Below, piece by piece: positions 31,574-42,365 of a stretch of DNA of 64,000 nucleotides. Position 1 is the stretch's first letter, and each line of letters begins with the position of its first letter. The notes under the pieces are model-generated. The model was not told the DNA's origin and searched no databases. It saw nothing but the letters and a program-made list of their open reading frames with translations. Origin of the DNA: Haberlea rhodopensis (Eukaryota; Streptophyta; Magnoliopsida; Lamiales; Gesneriaceae); the NCBI GenBank assembly GCA_907163345.1, contig CAJQUN010000330.1:496001-560000 (forward strand), given 5' to 3'. A program made the translations under genes and the position numbers.

Positions 31574-34200
31574 ATGGCTACTTATGCTGCGCTTCTTTCC
31601 CTTACTGAATCACTAAACGAGATTTTGAATCTTCAACAGTTTATTCATCCTCCTCACAAAGAACTAATTGTTTCCCTTCATCGAAAGGTCAATTTTATCG
31701 TTACTTTCCTCGAAGATTATTCAGACAAATATTGCGGAACACTTGATCGCGTGGGAAATAGGTTCAGAAAAGCTGCATATGAAGCACAAGATTTCATGGA
31801 TTCGTATCTATGTTCATTTTCAAGAATCAACTATGATTGTAGTTCTTCATGGGCTAATTCCGACAGGGTGAAATTAGATCCAGATTTAAAGAAGGCGTCT
31901 CAAAGGATTAAATTTATCTGGAAAGAGGTGAAGAAGATCAAGAATTGTGATATAGCAGAAGATTTACGACACATTACTCATTCTTCGCCTGTTGACCATT
32001 CATCCGGAGTCAAAATCACTGCCAAAAACATGTTTGTGGGATGCGATGATGATTTGAATTCAATCAAAGAACGGTTATACGAAGATTCGTATAAGCTCCA
32101 AATTATCCCAATTGTTGGGATGGGTGGAATCGGGAAGACAACTCTAGCCAGAAGAGCTTACGAGGATTCACTCCTTGCTCAGTATTTTGACATATGCTCA
32201 TGGATTACAGTGTCGTCACAGTATCAAAGAAGAGAGATTCTTTCAAGGCTTCTTCAATCCTTCGAGAAAACCGATAGTGAACAATCTGATAAGAGCGATC
32301 CCCAATTGGCAAAACTAATCCACCAACAGCTTATGGGTAGGCGATATCTTATTGTCATTGACGATATATGGAGTACCAAGGCTTGGGATGATTTGAAGAT
32401 GATATTTCCCGACGATGATCGTGGAAGTCGGATCTTGTTAACTACTAGGCTATCAGATGTCGCAATTTATGCAGGATCTTCTAATACTCCATTTCACCAA
32501 ATGAATTTTTTGAATGGATATCAAAGTTGGAAACTACTTCAGGAAAGGATTTATGGACAAGAATCTTGTCCTATCCACCTGGTGGAAATCGGGAAGAAGA
32601 TTGCAAGAAATTGTGGGGGGCTTCCACTCACCATTGTGGTGGTTGCAGGGCTACTCCTTTCTACGGGCAACATGGCGAGAGAGGAATTGTGGGGAATTAT
32701 TTTGAAAAATATAAGTTCAACGGAACGTACAATTGCACTACAATGCTCAAAGATACTATGTTTGAGTTACGATCAGTTACCTCTTCGTCTAAAGCCATGT
32801 TTCCTCTACATCACAGCTTTTCCAGAAGACTCAGAAATCGACGTTTCCAAACTAATCAAGTTGTGGGTTGCAGAGGGATTTCTTAAACCAGGTGATGAGT
32901 CTAAATGCTTGGAAGATGTTGGGGAGCAGTATTTGCAAGACCTTGTGAATAGAAGTTTGATCTTGGTGAGAAAGAAAGGGCAGAATGGGAAAGTAGAAAC
33001 TGTTGGAATCCATGATCTATTGAGGGAGATTTGTATAACAAAGGCTGAAGAAGAGGGGTTTCTTCATCATGTCTCATCCAAAAAGAATGCCCAGAAAGAC
33101 ACTGTTGGGATTCCAAATCGACGCCTCAGTATTCATTTCCGACTAACTTTTCCGGGCTGGCAAATACTGGATTCAAGCGTACGGTCGGTTCTATTTGTCT
33201 ACGAGAGACATTTCCCTTCAAAATTATCTCTAAGTTGTAGGAGACTTAGTATCTTGGATGCACCCAAAGTTACTTGGCGGAATTTCTCAGACGTAATTTC
33301 AACATTAGTCAATCTAAGGTACATTGCTTTTTCCTTAAACAGTGGTTCATGCCCCCTTGGATTTCCTGCCTCAATATCCAAACTTCCCAATCTCCAGACA
33401 ATAATTGCTCATGTCAATTACTCCCGACGAGACAGTCCATTGCAATTACCCTACGATATTTTGGAGATGCCAAAGTTAAGGCATCTGATCATGACAATCC
33501 CTTTTTGTTTAACCAATCCCTCTAACATAGGCATCGTTCGAGAAAGTGATGTACAAACACTTGAAACAGTGATCAATTTCAGATTTACTGAAAATTCCAT
33601 TAAAATACTTGCGAATCTTAAAAAATTGAATGTTTTTTTTTATATGTCTCATGATGATTTTAATCTCGATAATCTTTGCCGTCTACAAAACCTCAAAGAA
33701 TTACATGTCTCTGTGTCCTGCTGCCTGTCTGTTCGCATCGCCCAATGATATGGAACCATGCTTTTCCAATCAGTCTTAAAAAGTTGACTTTAAAAGAAGT
33801 TTCTTTCCTATGGGAAAATATGTCCATGATTGGGTTGTCCATGATTGGGTCACTCCCAAATCTTCAAGTGCTCGAGATGTTAAATATAAAAACCACTAAA
33901 GCTTCGAAGTGGATGCTAATTGAAGGCCAATTTCTTCAGTTAAAGTACTTTTGTTCTTCTTTGGATTATTTAGTGAAGTGGGAAGTGGAAAAAGAGCACT
34001 TCCCAAGCCTTGAAAGCTTGATTCTCCATCAGGCAGAGTGGATTGATGAGATTCCTTGTAGCGTAGGAGAAATAGATTCACTTCAACTCATTGAGTTAAA
34101 TCATTGTTCAAGATCATTAGTGAATTCAGCAAGGCGAATTCAAGAGCAGCAACTTAAACTTGGAAACGATCCTTTTAAAGTTCGTGTCATTGGTTATTAA
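31574..34200 (+). pseudogene. CC-NB-ARC-LRR resistance-type protein, frameshifted in the LRR
   Basis: The ATG at 31574 (MATYAALLSLTESL) opens a single-exon gene. A coiled-coil/Rx-type N-terminus of about 150 residues is followed by the NB-ARC: P-loop GMGGIGKTT, kinase 2 LIVIDDIW, RNBS-B GSRILLTTR, GLPL motif CGGLPLTIVVVAG, RNBS-D CFLYITAFPED, and an MHD-position motif reading IHD (VGIHDLLREI). About 240 residues of LRR-like sequence follow. The first frame stops at 33748; LRR sequence resumes in another frame (ISLKKLTLKEVSFLWENM) and ends at 34200. One indel near 33680-33745 explains this. The layout resembles the R1-type late-blight resistance homologues of asterids. In the family such proteins sense pathogen effectors inside the cell and trigger immunity. 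With the stop, a product of about 724 residues would keep the NB-ARC but lose the C-terminal LRRs. Confidence 0.9.
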
Positions 34201-35475
34201 GGCAGGATTTGAAAGAGGAAATCGTAATTTTAGATTTTTGCTTCCCCTGAGATATCTAGGAAAAACCAAATGCGTAGCACGAGGAAGTGGATTGGTTATT
34301 GTCAAATTTAAATAAAATTGATGTTATTCTAAAGACAACATGATCATTCCATTCAATATTGGTACAACTTAATGTTTGGATAATTTTAACCACACTGTAT
34401 TCAAATTTGTAGTTTTCTTAAATAGAATTTTTCATATTAGCTTTAATTTTTCAATATATTTTTAGTTAGTAAAACCCATTTGTTATTTTTCCAAAGCTTT
34501 TTAAATTATTATCGATGATATGATCATTGTATTTTCCTGTGATACCCCGATAAAATAAGGGTACATCAAGACTTAGATAATTTCGACCTGATTAAATACA
34601 TAACATACTTAGATAATTTCGACCTGCTGCTAAGCTCGGGAATTGTTGATCCGAAATATTAAAAAAAAAATATAAATGTTAGTCCCGAATTGGAAGGAGC
34701 TCGGCAGATAAAATATGGAGCTTAGCCTTGTCTGGTCAGAGCTGGAGCTCAAAATTCAGCTCGCCGGTACGGCAGACACTTAGTAGCAAGATCTTCTCAA
34801 GTTTGGTCAGAATCTTATTATTTTAATACGATATCCCAAGAATCTCCAGAAACCATGGATCAAAACCAATCTGAGATTTTATTTGAGTCTAGCATATCTA
34901 TACCATCTTGATAAGGACCGAGAAACCTAATTATGGAATAAACACATCCACTTACCGGTTTAGCCACAAAAGATTTGCCTGCAAAAACCAAGTTTTCCTT
35001 ACGATTTTATTCAGAACTTGAGTGTTTTCTATATTTTTCATGCATTATATTTGTAAAACATATGAAATCACTAATTTTTTTGATAAATATTTAAATGTCA
35101 ATCTATAGTATGAAGTGGCCAAATTATTGCACATTCATTCGTCAATTCTAATAAAAGAGTATAGTCCCACATCACATGCATTTGCCCAGAAATTGCTTCC
35201 ACCTTTTCATTTCTTTGGTAAAGTTCTCGATATTTATAGTTTGCATTTTATTTTATTTTTTAAAAAGATATATTTAGGTTAAGATATTTTTGACCTATTA
35301 CTCTATTTTAATACCTTAAGGTACCGTTTGAATTGCTGGATATGATAAGTAATGTAATTATTAAAAAGTTGTGAAATGATTGTAAAAATAGTATGTGATA
35401 AATTATATGCTGTTTAATTGGAGGATAAGATTGTTGACAAGTTTCTATTTGCATTAATCGAACATGCATAAAAAC
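34201..35475. other. Intergenic, possible LTR scrap, no gene
   Basis: Near 34541-34640 the sequence TGATACCCCGATAAAATAAG and two copies of ACTTAGATAATTTCGACCTG look like an eroded LTR start, but no partner was found. The remainder is AT-rich. No reading frame of interest precedes the viral fragment. Confidence 0.4.
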
Positions 35476-35479
35476 TAGT

Positions 35480-36711
35480 TTTTTATTAGCTAAAGCTATT
35501 ACTAACCAAGTCATACTTGGATCTCCCTTTATCACCCAATTATACCCAATTACATATATTGATAATTTAGGTATTCGTGGTACCTTTGAAGGAAAAACTA
35601 TTTTCCTAAAATTCTTAGATGCTCCTTCACCACGATATATTAATATTACTCATGACCATATATAAAATAAAAGTCATCAATTACAATTCTTAAAATTTGA
35701 AGTTAATACAATCACAATAAGTGATCAGTTACAAAATCCTAGATTACAGGAAAAAATTAAGTTAATTGCACAACAATTTTCTTTAGAGATTTGTAGTGAT
35801 CACCCCAATGCTTTTTGGAATCGAAAAAAGCATATTATCTCTTTACCTTATGAGGATGATTTTAATGAAAAATGAATCCCTACAAAAGCTCGACCATGTC
35901 AAATGAGCTCTGAATATTTAGAATTATGTAAAAAGGAAATTGAATCCTTATTACAGAAAAAGTTAATTAAGCATTCTAAATCTCCTTGGTCTTGTACTGC
36001 TTTTTATGTGAATAAAAAGAGTGAACAAGAACGTGGAGTACCGAGATTGGTTATTAATTATAAACCATTAAAAAAGTATTAAAATGGATAAGACATCCAA
36101 TCCCTAATAAAAAAAAGATTTATTAGATAGATTATATGATTCTATCATATTTTCAAAATTTGATCTCAAATCAGGATATTGACAAATACAAGTCAATCAA
36201 AGTTATACTTATAAAACTGCTTTTAATGTTCCAATATGACATTATGAGTAGAATGTAATGCCTTTTGGTTTGAAAAATGCACCTTCTGAATTTCAACAAA
36301 TTATGAATGATATTTTTACTCCTTATAGTGAGTTTATAATTGTTTATATAGATGATATTTTAGTATACTCTAAAACAATTGATTTACATATAAAACATTT
36401 AGATATGTTTAAGAAAATTATTATTCAAAATGGCTTAGTTATATCTAAACCAAAAATGTCTTTATTTCAAACTGAAATAGATTCTTAGGCCATAATATTA
36501 ATAAAGGAAATATAATTCCTATCTCTCGTAGTATAGAATTTGCTTCTAAATTTCCAGATAAAATAATTGATAAAACTCAATTACAGAGATTTTTAGGAAG
36601 TCTAAATTATATTTCTGCTTATTATAAAAATTTAACTCAAGATTCAGCTATTATATATGATAGACTTAAAAAGGTTCTTAAACCTTGGACTGATGAACAT
36701 ACCAAGGCAGT
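35480..36711 (+). pseudogene. Endogenous caulimovirid pol, protease-RT part
   Basis: The sequence resembles the polymerase of plant pararetroviruses (Caulimoviridae). Near 35510 it reads VILGSPFITQLYP, the end of the aspartic-protease region. The reverse transcriptase carries MPFGLKNAPSEFQQIMNDIF and IVYIDDILVYS (YIDD catalytic motif). Several stops and frame changes occur between 35640 and 36490. Upstream parts (movement and coat protein) are absent. A SIRE-type element begins at 36712 and the fragment continues at 49058. Endogenous copies of this kind are relics, integrated without a viral integrase. Assignment to the florendovirus-like group is tentative and rests on gene order. Confidence 0.85.
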
Positions 36712-38110
36712 TGTTAGGATCGGGGTAGTGTTTAGAAGGGGGGGGTTGAATAAACACTAGATTCAATTTCGATTTCTTTTCTTAGTTAACTGTAAACTGT
36801 TAAGTATTACAGTTGCTTCTCAATATCAGGCAAGTCAGCAGACACTTATTATAGTGCGGAAGACGTCTGCTTAACTTGTGAGGAATAAAACTGAGGTAAA
36901 TAAGCAATAACAAATGACACAAGAATTGTTTCTGGAAGTTCGAAGCACAACGCTTCTACGTCTCCCCTTCTTCCTTTGCAGGAAGGATTCACTAGAAGAC
37001 TTGGTTTACACTTTACAGTATACAACCTTCTTAGGCACTCACACAGCTTGGCCTAAACTCCTAGAAATCACAACTACTTGATTTGGTTACACAAGATTCT
37101 AAGACACTCTTTATAGAATACACGTTTAGCTATGAGTGTTCTTGATCAGCAGACTTCAGTTGGAATAATCTATCACAGATTCAGTTGCACTGCTTGTCTG
37201 CTCTTTGCTGAACTATTGGAATATCAGTAAGTTGATTTTCTTGTTTGCTTTGAACTGTTTTTGTTTGTTGAAAATCGCTCAGCACTTCTCATTCTTTGAT
37301 TGGACGTATTTATAGGTTTGGTTGTCCAACGGTAGCTTTTCTGTATATGGAAGAGATTAGCCTTCCAAATTCATATTGTCTTCTTTCCTATTTTGTTAAG
37401 CAACGGCTCTTTTAACCCTGACGGTAATGGTGGCGGAGATATAGCAGGGTGCGCCGCTCTGTTGTACCTTTGTCAGAGAATGTTGTACTTATTTTGTCTC
37501 GTTGCTTAGTGCTCTTACTGGAAGTTTAGACTTCTGCTGGTTTTCTTTGTTCAATTGGTCGTTCATCCTCTTATGACCAGTTGATGTCTTTGTTCAGTGT
37601 GAGACTATCCGGTTGATAGTTGTCCAGTAGATGTCCATCCAGTTTATGTTTATCCGGTTGATGGTTGTCCAGTAGATGTCTGTCCAGTTGGTGGCCATCT
37701 AGTTGATGTCTATCCAGTTGGTAGTCATCCAGTTGATGTCTTGTCCAGTTGATGTCTATCCAGTTGGTAGCCATCCAGTTGATGTCTTGTCCAGTTGATG
37801 TCTATCCAGTTGGTTGGTGTCTTCACCCGGTAGGTGTTCATCCAGTTGATCTTTATCACCCGGTAAGACTTCAATATCCGATAGGTGCCTTCATCCGGTA
37901 GGACTTTAACATCCGGTAGGTGTTCATCACCCGGTAGGACTTTATCCAGTAGGTGTCTTCATCCAGTTGGTATTTATCACCCGGTAGGACTTCATCCAGT
38001 AGGTGTTTAACATCCGGTAGGAGTCTTCATCCAGTTGGTCTTTATCACCCGGTAGGACTTTATCCAGTAGGTGTTTGTAATCACCAAAACTTAGAAATCG
38101 TTTCCCAACA
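36712..38110 (-). repeat. 3' LTR of the SIRE-type element
   Basis: The plus-strand view starts TGTTAGGATCGGGG and ends CGTTTCCCAACA. It matches 47659-49057. The stretch 37590-38080 is a diffuse minisatellite of ATCCAGTTGRTGTC and CCGGTAGGACTT-type units. Confidence 0.93.
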
Positions 38111-39214
38111 ATTTCCCCCTTTTTGGTGATGACAAAACTAAGTAATAACGATTTCAACTCGAATATTTGAGTTGTGAATCCTGAAAATACTTGAAGACAT
38201 AATGGAAAAGAAATTTCATTTGTTATAAATATAAGCAGATTACAAGTTGTAATCAAACTGGACAATTGAGAGAGATTCATTTTTATTTAAGTGAATTCTA
38301 ATAACTTGAATAGAATCTAAGACAAATCTATTTTTACACAATATAGCTGATACTTGACAGATTTTTAAACAAGCAATGTAGACCGGAGAGCTTCGATCCA
38401 CCTAATTTCAGAGAGGAAGAGCTCGATCCACCTTGTTTCAGAGAGGAAGAGCTCGATCCACCTTGTTTCAGAGAGGAAGTCGGGAAGAGTCAAATGTATA
38501 TTCATCTGGCCTTCATGACTCTGTCTTCCGGTCTACCTTGTTTCAGAGAGGAAGTCGGGAAGAGTTCAAATGTATATGCATCAGGCCTCCATGGTTTATG
38601 GATTCACCTAATGAAAATACTCTATCTCTGTTGAGAATACTCTATCTCTGTCTTCCCCCTTTTTGTCATCAGCACCCAGATAACTCCTGATTGCAGTTCC
38701 TGACTGATGATGAGCATCATAGCAGGATCCAAACGCTGAAGCTTAACGGAGCTGGGTTAGATAAGTAATCAACCCATGAGGGGTTGATTTAGATAAGTAA
38801 TAAACCCATGAAACTGAACAATTGTAAAAAGGAAACCAAGGAATTTTCAAAGAATTGAAAAGAATCATGATTAGTGAATGTGAGTTATGAAAGCAAACAT
38901 GAGTCTCTATTTATAGAAGAAATTCATTTAGTGTGAACACATTAATGTTGTTACGATAAATGCGAAGAAAAAGTCAACTAAAAATAGTAAATAGATAAGA
39001 GTAATTAAAGAGGGATCAGAAAATGATACTATTTTCTCCCGAACCAATGTTGGGAATAGTCGCGCTTTTCGGTGGGCGGTTGGCGCGGACTTTGAGATCT
39101 TTGTTGAGTAGAAGATCTGGACTGATGGGATACTCCAGCTGCAGTAGATGAACGATTTGCTGGAGTCGGGTCTCGCTGGGACGGAGGAGCAGTTCTGCTG
39201 GGCTCAGGCAGTCT
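38111..39214 (-). other. 3' untranslated region of the SIRE-type element
   Basis: No gene is seen. Near 38383-38480 three direct copies of a ~30-bp unit (AGAGAGGAAGAGCTCGATCC) occur, with a related pair near 38470 and 38545. The polypurine tract is at 38111-38125. Confidence 0.65.
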
Positions 39215-41836
39215 TCAGATTATTTGTGGAGCAACAGGCAGGCTGTTGCATATATCTTGAATTTGGGACGCGAATGCTGCCTGCATGGTGGCCAATTGAT
39301 CGGTCAAGAATTTATTGGCGTCTTCAATCTTATCTCCAAGAGCCAGAGATGTGGCAGCATGAAGTGATTCATTATGTTGAGTGATCTGAAGATGAGCCTG
39401 GCCAATCCGAGAAAATGCGTCCGCAACTGCATTCTCAGCAAAGGTCTGAAGTCTGGTGACAGTAGTCGTTAGACTATTTAAGTCCCTGTAGACTTGCTGG
39501 AACTGAGAGTCCGCGTGCTGCTGATGGGTTCCAAGAATAAGAGTCGCAGTGCGCTCTTCCTGCTTGAGTTTATTGACATCGCTGGCTAGTGCTGAAATTG
39601 CATTGGATAGATTTGCTAGCTGTGCAAGCGATGTTTGGTGGCTCGTCCAGAGGGTTTGAAGTTGGAAAGTCAAAGAAATCCTCGGAAAGTTCTTGAACCA
39701 TGGACGGATCTACGGCAATTATTTGAGGATCAGCAGTAGGAACAAGAGCACCGGGATGAGCATCTACAACTACAGTGGATAGTAAAACAGAGGCTTCAAC
39801 ATGTGGGGCAGCTGTTGAGTCTGAGATAGTAATAGACATAGTAGCAGTGTCTTCAATCAGTGGGGCAGCCATATCAGCACTGTTTTCAATAAGTGGGGCA
39901 GCCATATCAGCAGTGGCTTGGACAACCGCAGCAACAGACGACTGGGTGTTATCATTGGAGTGTGAGGACTCACTAGGTTCATGGTTGCCAGAGGATATGG
40001 TAACTTGCTGAACCACCGTCTGAATTACTGTGTCCACATTGGTGTGATCAACAACCATCGGTTGGGGCGGTTGATCATTATAAGAGCTGGGAGCAGAGGA
40101 GACGAGGGGAGCAGTTGGATAGGAGAGTTCTTTAACAGAAGAGGCTGCCTCCAAGGCAGTTGATGCTGTCTCCGCTCCAGTGGGAGTGGTCTCCAGGGCA
40201 ATCGAAGTGATCTCCACATGGGTAGTAGCAATCTCCAGATCAGTAGTGGCTATCTGTAAATCAGGCTGATCGGGACTTGCAATATTTGCAGCAGTAGAAC
40301 ATGAGTGAATACCAGTTGAGATGCGAAGATCATGAAGAGCTAGCTCGGCCATTTCCAGCTTTGGTCCAAGAGCATTTAGAACTGCTCTATCATGATTCGC
40401 AGTGCCTGAATCACCGTTGAAATGCTGAAGACGTGTTTCAACAAGGGCTTGAAGTCCGCCCACATAGTTCATCATACGGAATACATCTCTCAGCTTCAGG
40501 CTCTTCTCAGGGTCTGTGATTTGTAGATAAGCCAAAATTTGGTTCTCATCTTCCCTTGCCTGATCCAGAATAGGATCGAAATCATCAAATCGGACTTTCA
40601 CTCGAGCCTTTACCCATCGATCAAAAATGTCTAGCCGTGGCTGCAGATTAGCTTCAACTGTATCCATGACCATTTGTATCTCGAAGGCAACAGGAGTGGA
40701 CACTTGAGCCATAAGAGTTTTGCCTTTTACCAGCGGTAGTGGTCTTCGGATGACAGTAAGGACACAAGGACTTGGGTGTCCTAAAGCTGATAGAGCATGG
40801 TGCTTGCTGAGAGCTCACCATTGCGGAAGAATTGTCAGCGGGAGCTACTGAGGTAGCGATTAACATGGCCAATGAAGCAGTTGGTTCCTCAGGTGGAGGA
40901 TTTTCAGGGCTGGGTTCTCGTGCTGGGATATTTTCTGTAGGGCCGGCGGAGGAGATGGTATCAGAAGCTGCAATGACTTTCTGTCGGACAGCCGGAGGAG
41001 CAGCTTTTCTTGTTCTGGGCTTCTTAGGAGGGGGAGGAGGAGGAGAAGACTCACCGGATTCCGATATGGTTTGTTCAGAGTCACTGATAACTTGAGTTGA
41101 TCGGCGCTTCGTCACCCCAACTTCTCTGCCACTTCGCTGTCTGTGAAGCTGAAGATACTTTGCAGTGATAAGTCTCCCTGGATGGAGTTTGGTGAGATCC
41201 CCTGTCTTAATATGTTTGCTGTCAAAGAGGCTGCTGAGTGGTAGGGCGAAGCCTGATTGACCTTTGCCAGAAACTACGAGACCAGTCAGAACTTGAAATA
41301 ATACAACTGACCAGTTAATCTCCAAGCCTTTGCAGATGGCGCTGATAACATCAAATTTTTCTGGGGTGGATATCAAATGACCCAGCTTTACATAGTAGCC
41401 CCTTTGAAACAATATCTGCCAGTTGTCGAAAATGGCTCTTCATTAATACTTTCCGGAACGGAGGACGTTGAAGGCGATGAGCAGAGTCAGAAGCTGTGAG
41501 GCGCAACTCTTCTCGTAGGTCCACTGGAATAGTGGAAAAATCAGTAAGTCCGGTGGAGGGAAGGCACAGGTGTGTGGCAAATTCAAGTTGGGTGATTGTA
41601 ACCAACTGTCTAGATACGGATGCCACCACGGTGTCATCAACAACTTTTGCAGAAGCAAAGAACTCGTGTAACTCGTCCTTGTAGAATGAGGGGGCCTGGC
41701 TCAGGATTACCAAGAGACCGGAGGTATCCAGCTTGTGAATCAGTTCTTTTGTCGCTTCATCAGAAGATGTGTAGATAGAATGAAAATCCACGTGAACAGC
41801 ATTGGTGATGAAACTTGGCTGTGTATTCTTTGACAT
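39215..41836 (-). pseudogene. Third ORF of the SIRE-type element (envelope position), frameshifted
   Basis: Downstream of pol and in the same sense, an ATG at 41836 (MSKNTQPSF) begins a protein of about 870 codons, now split over four frames (breaks near 41380, 40690 and 39620). The N-terminal 200 residues (VDFHSIYTSSDEATKELIHK, LVTITQLEFATHLCLPSTGL, CKGLEINWSVVLFQVL) resemble the plant 'putative transposon protein' family that I recall in Lamiales retroelements. A basic, proline-rich middle (PPPPPPKKPRTRKAAPP) and a Ser/Thr/Ala-rich low-complexity stretch follow. The C-terminus looks like a coiled coil (LSNAISALASDVNKLKQEE and onward). No transmembrane segment is obvious, so an envelope role is not supported. 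Function unknown. Confidence 0.75.
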
Positions 41837-41999
41837 TTTGAGTGATTTAGCGGAAGAAACAACAGCAATCCTGTTGAGAAATTTTCTGGAAGAAAAGTCA
41901 GTCGCAGTGAATTGTTGGAGAAGATGAAGAATAATGAAATTAAGGGCGGTGAAAATATGTAACGTCGTACTGTAGATGAGCGGACACATGTATACGTGG

Positions 42000-42365
42000 C
42001 GATCATCTAACGATTAAAAAAATTTAACCAATAAATGAAAGGACAGGATTTAGGCGGGAGTGAAATAATTTATTTTACAAAAAAAAATAATTTTGAATTC
42101 CGACGTTCCATTAGGTTAATGAGTATCGAGGGTTATTTTTGTCAAAGCATATTTGGTAAAGTCTGCTGGTATGTAGGGTCCGACTGGTAAGAGAGCATCT
42201 ACTGGATGTAGAGTCCTACTGGTACGTAAACACCTACTGCAGCTGACCATTGTATTACCAGCTGAGCTTAAATAACCAAGATAAGATTTTAATGGAAATT
42301 CCCCCTAAATTTATGCGAATAACCTAAAATAATTCCCCCTGAATTTATTATCAAAACAAAAATAA
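42000..42365 (-). other. Spacer between pol and the third ORF
   Basis: The spacer is non-coding. It carries scattered CTACTGG/CCTACTGG motifs (42165-42240) that are also the core of the LTR minisatellite of this element. It could hold an internal promoter or splice site for the third ORF, but nothing proves that. Confidence 0.45.

Noticed and set aside
35320..35475. MITE with GGTACCGTTTG start
   Set aside because: The start resembles some MITEs, but no inverted partner or target duplication could be found.
36258..36488. Gypsy reverse transcriptase
   Set aside because: The RT sequence and the downstream RNase H end (PDFLTREYL) fit caulimovirids better; no integrase and no LTRs surround it.
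37571..37774. HQLDGHQLD-type repeat protein
   Set aside because: It is the translation of the LTR minisatellite, and the reading direction gives no start context. The same occurs in the other LTR.
40832..41095. Plus-strand Gly/Ala-rich protein
   Set aside because: Antisense shadow of the basic proline-rich part of the SIRE third ORF.
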